In this document: positions 5,854 through 6,011 of the stretch, in pieces
Numbering within the stretch: position 1 is the stretch's first letter
Layout of the letters: each line of letters starts with the position of its first letter
NCBI GenBank assembly: GCA_016870425.1
Contig: VGBQ01000151.1
Coordinates: 1 to 6,011 of the forward strand
Direction: 5' to 3'
Length of the DNA stretch: 6,011 nucleotides
Source: Actinomycetota bacterium
GTDB taxonomy: Bacteria > Actinomycetota > Actinomycetes > S36-B12
Position numbers and translations under genes: made by a program
Notes under the pieces: model-generated
Databases searched by the model: none
Seen by the model: only the letters and a program-made list of their open reading frames with translations
Told to the model about the DNA's origin: nothing

Positions 5854-6011
5854 ATGGCACCGACCATCAAGCGCATCATCGCCGCGGCAGGCACCACGGC
5901 CCTCATCGCCGGTGTAGTCATGGTGGGGGCCCCGGCGGCGCGCGCCGACGGGGACTACTACGGCACCTGGACCCTGGCGGCCATCAAGGCGGACGGGCAG
6001 AAGGTGAAGTG
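5854..6011 (+). CDS. Secreted paralogue of the 165-aa protein, truncated by window end
   Basis: The first 52 codons of a second member of the 3854-4351 family. The two proteins align without gaps over these 52 residues with 25 identities. These include the TIKR start (4-7), the signal-peptide end APAA.AD (26-32) and the mature start YYG.WTL (35-41) with a downstream K and G. The last visible bases (TG) would complete a Cys codon at the same place as C53 of the first protein. The GAGGAG ribosome site at 5844-5849, four bases from the ATG, is conserved too. The signal peptide (residues 1-31) differs mostly in its hydrophobic core, as expected for an old duplication rather than a recent copy. 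Function unknown; it probably has the same compartment and fold as its paralogue. Confidence 0.85.
   Translation, partial: MAPTIKRIIAAAGTTALIAGVVMVGAPAARADGDYYGTWTLAAIKADGQKVK

Noticed and set aside
1..6011. tRNA, rRNA, CRISPR array, insertion sequence or phage genes
   Set aside because: I looked for regularly spaced repeats, transposase or integrase motifs and tRNA-like arms on both strands and saw none.

Overview
The window reads as chromosomal DNA of a high-GC Gram-positive bacterium (Actinobacteria). The evidence is the strongly G/C-biased third codon positions, a cydA-cydB-(cydD) gene order, a CydA with the short quinol loop common in that phylum, and a 14-bp core that matches the DosR/DevR hypoxia-response box known from mycobacteria. 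The genus cannot be fixed from this sequence.

Left part (1-2747, all on the minus strand): a respiratory operon read right to left. It holds cydA (1305-2747) and cydB (199-1287), the two main subunits of cytochrome bd quinol oxidase. After a 161-bp gap comes the first 12 codons of what looks like cydD (1-37), a subunit of the ABC exporter needed to assemble the oxidase. The gap holds a perfect 13-bp inverted repeat that could end or attenuate transcription between cydAB and cydD. Together these genes would build a high-affinity terminal oxidase for low oxygen.

Middle (2748-3775): an 85-bp divergent promoter region contains the perfect palindrome CGGGACTTAAGTCCCG, whose core equals the DosR/DevR consensus. 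This suggests that cytochrome bd is wired to a hypoxia or redox two-component system. On the plus strand follows an EamA/DMT-type transporter that is broken: its reading frame changes near 3121-3131, and a few residues normally found between TM3 and TM4 seem to be missing.

Right part (3776-6011): three predicted exported proteins of unknown function. A 165-aa secreted protein (3854-4351, +) and a paralogue cut off by the window end (5854-6011, +) share about half of their first 52 residues and almost the same ribosome-binding region. Between them, on the minus strand, lies a 446-aa secreted protein with eight cysteines (4378-5718). No RNA genes, CRISPR arrays, insertion sequences or phage genes are visible, and no gene-free stretch exceeds about 160 bases. 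Nothing here is a clear new defence or mobile system. The points most worth a second look are the DosR-like box at cydA, the frame break in the transporter and the repeated secreted-protein family.
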